The notes under the pieces were generated by a model. The model did not search any database. It was not told the origin of the DNA and worked only from the letters and a program-made list of their open reading frames with translations. Source: Clostridium sp. UBA5530 (GTDB taxonomy: Bacteria; Bacillota; Clostridia; Clostridiales; Clostridiaceae). From it: 6,746 nucleotides of DNA. The position numbers and the translations under genes are program-made. Every line of letters starts with the position of its first letter. Position 1 is the first letter of the stretch. Where the stretch lies: positions 23,193-29,938 of the forward strand of contig DINW01000006.1 of assembly GCA_002423705.1 (NCBI GenBank). Direction: 5' to 3'. This document shows positions 6,430 through 6,746 of this stretch, one piece after another.

Positions 6430-6746
6430 TTATACCATTTTCTCTTTTTGCTTATTTTCTTCTTTTATATTTAAGGAAATTACTCCTCCAATGATAGCAG
6501 TGCATATTAGCACAATAATGGCAGGTATCTTTCCCTTTTCCCACAACATACCTGTAACACTCCCACCAAGAAATGATCCAAAGAATATACATGTATTTAG
6601 TATTCCATTAGCTAACCCTCTGTAATTCTTTTTGGTAAGAATATTAATGGTAGATGGTAATAAAACCTTAAGTCCCATAAAACCTGACATGAAAAGTATC
6701 ATTCCTATCATCACGGGAGCTATTCCATCCATTAAGAATAAAGATA
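6430..6746 (-). CDS. Major facilitator superfamily transporter (C-terminal fragment)
   Basis: The last 104 residues of a membrane transporter whose gene continues past the right edge; the frame stays open to base 6746, so the ATG at 6732 is internal and not the start. Three hydrophobic segments are seen, at about fragment residues 6-27, 45-66 and 72-92, matching helices 10 to 12 of a major facilitator protein. The loop TKKNYRGLANGILN between the first two is the kind seen before helix 11, and GSFLGGSVTGMLWEK resembles the small-residue packing of that helix. A charged tail, NIKEENKQKEKMV, ends the protein inside the cell. It precedes the M20 gene by 25 bp and probably forms one operon with it, so it may import the hydrolase's substrate. 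The family call rests on a short fragment. Confidence 0.75.
   Translation of the reverse strand, partial: SLFLMDGIAPVMIGMILFMSGFMGLKVLLPSTINILTKKNYRGLANGILNTCIFFGSFLGGSVTGMLWEKGKIPAIIVLICTAIIGGVISLNIKEENKQKEKMV

Noticed and set aside
5932..6474. Two plus-strand open frames (5932-6141 and 6259-6474)
   Set aside because: Both are antisense to the M20 gene and the transporter end and show no features of their own.
1..6746. Bile salt hydrolase, 7alpha-HSDH or other bai genes in the window
   Set aside because: None of the visible proteins belongs to those families apart from the 7beta-HSDH-like dehydrogenase; partners could lie beyond the left edge.
1..6746. CRISPR array, transposon ends or phage attachment sites
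   Set aside because: No regularly spaced repeats, transposase or integrase sequence was seen; the only repeats are short regulatory ones.

Overview
The window is A/T-rich, with short intergenic gaps, strong AGGAGG-type ribosome binding sites and several TTG starts. The proteins resemble clostridial ones. I read it as chromosomal DNA of a Clostridium-like Firmicute, possibly an intestinal one. No rRNA, tRNA, CRISPR array, insertion sequence or phage gene is visible.

Left end to about 1.83 kb, minus strand: a two-gene unit. A 12-helix major facilitator transporter is followed 39-bp later (counted from its stop) by a short-chain dehydrogenase that runs off the left edge. The visible 169 residues of the dehydrogenase strongly resemble NADPH-dependent 7beta-hydroxysteroid dehydrogenases of bile-acid-converting bacteria (from memory, the Clostridium absonum/sardiniense and Collinsella aerofaciens enzymes). 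The catalytic set is Asn115, Ser143, Tyr156 and Lys160. The pair therefore looks like a bile acid uptake or export plus epimerisation unit.

1.83 to 2.03 kb: a divergent control region. It holds a tandem repeat of TGTGGCAAAA with an 11-bp period, a plausible minus-strand promoter, a weaker plus-strand promoter, a 7-bp inverted repeat flanking the minus-strand promoter, and a 14-bp palindrome in the transporter leader.

2.03 to 3.83 kb, plus strand: an OmpR-type response regulator and its sensor histidine kinase, overlapping by 11 bp. They end at a bidirectional terminator with a perfect 20-bp stem. The 11-bp repeat is the kind of site OmpR-family regulators bind, so this system may control itself and the divergent transporter/dehydrogenase unit. 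That is inference.

3.83 kb to the right end, minus strand, in transcription order from the right: the end of a second major facilitator transporter, an M20-family metallohydrolase, a TetR-family repressor with its own promoter and an overlapping inverted repeat, and a YgjP-like zinc metallopeptidase. The transporter and M20 gene are 25 bp apart and look like a transport-and-hydrolysis pair. The TetR protein may be their regulator.

Most notable is the possible two-component-controlled hydroxysteroid dehydrogenase/transporter locus. The nearby M20 hydrolase/transporter pair could act on N-acyl amino acids, but a link to bile acid conjugates is only speculation.
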